A stretch of DNA of 6,973 nt, taken from contig JAQCNG010000230.1 in the NCBI GenBank assembly GCA_028275145.1, positions 1 through 6,973 on the forward strand. Direction: 5' to 3'. The notes under the pieces are model-generated. The model searched no databases. It was given only the letters and a program-made list of their open reading frames with translations, and was not told where the DNA came from. Of the stretch, positions 5,979-6,973 are shown piece by piece. The first letter of the stretch is position 1. Each line of letters starts with the position of its first letter. A program made the position numbers and the translations under genes. This stretch comes from Halovenus sp. Lineage in GTDB: Archaea; Halobacteriota; Halobacteria; Halobacteriales; Haloarculaceae.

Positions 5979-6001
5979 GGGGCCACAACACATCCACGGA
6001 C

Positions 6002-6925
6002 GTGTCCGATTCGCCGCCGGTCCCGCCGCTTCTCGCGCTCGCGGTCGCTATCGTTGCCATCAGCACCGGCGCGATTCTCGTCAGACTCAGCGAGGCCCCC
6101 TCGGCGGTGGCCGCGTTCTACCGGGTGCTTTTCACCACGCTGCCTTTGCTCCCGATTGCGGTCTGGCGCTACCGTCCGGCGTTTCGTCGTCTCGGCCGTC
6201 GTGACCTCGCCGGCGCGACGCTCGCGGGCGTCGCGCTCGCGGTGCACTTTGCGGCCTGGTTCGAGAGTCTGGCCTGGACCAGCGTCGCCGCGAGCGTCAC
6301 GCTCGTCCAGTCACAGCCACTGTTCGTCGTCGTCGGCGCGTGGCTGTTGCTCCGGGAGCGACTCTCCCGGCGGATGCTCGCGGGTATCCTCGTTGCTGTG
6401 GGGGGGATGGCGACGATGTCTGTTGGCGACCTGCTCGGCGGTGGACTCGTCGGACCCGACCCGCTCCTCGGGAACAGCCTCGCAATCGTCGGCGCGGTGA
6501 TGGCCGCAGGCTACGTGCTCGCCGGCCGGTCGCTCCGCCAGCGTGTCGCACTCGTGCCGTACGTCGTTGTCGTCTACAGCGTCTGTACGGTCTGTCTGCT
6601 CGCTATCGCCCTCGCTCAGGGGGGCCCGCTGGTGGGCTATCCCACCCGCGAGTGGCTCGTCTTTGCCGGACTCGCAATCGGCCCGGGGCTGCTCGGACAC
6701 ACCGTCATCAACTGGGCGCTTGCACACCTCGAATCCAGTGTCGTCTCCGTCTCACTGCTGGGAGAGCCCGTCGGTGCGACCGTTCTCGCGCTCGTGCTGC
6801 TGGGCGAATCTCCGACTGTGTTCACCGTCGCCGGTGCTGTCGTGGTGCTGGCCGGCATCTCCCTGACGGCGAGAGACCGCGAGCGAGCAACCGCCACCGA
6901 AGCCACCGGGCAGAGCGCCGAGTGA
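6002..6925 (+). CDS. EamA/DMT-family transporter (RhaT/YdcZ-like drug/metabolite exporter)
   Basis: This encodes 307 residues from GTG 6002, a ten-helix protein made of two EamA halves. The first half (about 10-136) contains STGAILVRLSEAPSAVAAFY (21-40), which holds the helix 1/2 junction, and TLVQSQPLFVVVGAWLLLRE (100-119), the typical fourth-helix signature ending in a short basic loop. The second half (about 156-289) repeats the pattern with SSVVSVSLLGEPVGATVLAL (245-264), containing the E-P and later G-E residues usual before the last helix. Members export amino acids, metabolites or drugs; the substrate cannot be predicted here. I preferred GTG 6002 over the in-frame GTG 5954 because the extra 16 residues (CACKTAKRGHNTSTD region) are polar, Cys-rich and lack acidic bias. 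The gene is divergent from the respiratory operon and shares its intergenic region, but nothing links it functionally. Confidence 0.9.
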   Translation: MSDSPPVPPLLALAVAIVAISTGAILVRLSEAPSAVAAFYRVLFTTLPLLPIAVWRYRPAFRRLGRRDLAGATLAGVALAVHFAAWFESLAWTSVAASVTLVQSQPLFVVVGAWLLLRERLSRRMLAGILVAVGGMATMSVGDLLGGGLVGPDPLLGNSLAIVGAVMAAGYVLAGRSLRQRVALVPYVVVVYSVCTVCLLAIALAQGGPLVGYPTREWLVFAGLAIGPGLLGHTVINWALAHLESSVVSVSLLGEPVGATVLALVLLGESPTVFTVAGAVVVLAGISLTARDRERATATEATGQSAE

Positions 6926-6973
6926 ACGACTGTACGCGTTTCTGCGCCGACCAGACCGAGCACACAGAGCCCG

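Noticed and set aside
5954..6001. Earlier GTG start for the EamA transporter
   Set aside because: The added 16 residues are polar and Cys-rich without family support, and the GTG at 6002 gives a normal N-terminus directly before helix 1.
1..6973. CRISPR arrays, tRNA or rRNA genes, insertion sequences, attachment sites
   Set aside because: I saw no spaced repeats, no tRNA-like cloverleaf, no transposase-like protein and no terminal inverted repeats. The genes are in ordinary haloarchaeal style, with no sign of mobile DNA.

Overview
The window looks like chromosomal DNA from a halophilic archaeon (class Halobacteria). Supporting signs are high G+C with strongly G/C-biased third codon positions, very acidic predicted proteins, twin-arginine (Tat) signals on every exported protein including a Tat/lipobox halocyanin, a TTTAAA-type TATA box preceded by a purine-rich BRE, and AGGAGGTG-type ribosome binding sites inside the operon. 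No species assignment is possible from the sequence alone.

Layout: (1) 1-1012, minus strand, the N-terminal 337 codons of a Tat-exported LVIVD beta-propeller-like protein that runs off the left edge. (2) 1013-1396, a gap without a convincing gene, holding a T-tract terminator, a weak promoter and a possible relic of a small membrane protein. (3) 5775 down to 1397, minus strand, a tight four-gene operon: a halocyanin-type copper lipoprotein, a large four-cluster iron-sulfur protein of the ActB/PsrB/HybA type, a ten-helix NrfD/ActC-type membrane protein, and a two-helix small membrane protein. The last three are joined by 4-bp ATGA overlaps. (4) 5776-6001, a divergent regulatory region with a good TATA/BRE for the operon and two short palindromes upstream of it. 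(5) 6002-6925, plus strand, an EamA/DMT-family transporter. The last 48 bases hold nothing I can call.

The main object is the operon. It encodes the iron-sulfur subunit and the quinone-binding membrane subunit typical of alternative complex III and polysulfide-reductase-like enzymes, but has no molybdopterin subunit and no haem c (CxxCH) motif. Instead it starts with a small copper protein. My inference is a haem-free membrane module passing electrons between the quinone pool and a halocyanin on the outer face of the membrane. Two details make it unusual: the copper protein has His where the axial Met ligand normally sits, and the iron-sulfur subunit carries a roughly 280-residue acidic, beta-rich insertion between two elements that I recall as nearly adjacent in ActB.
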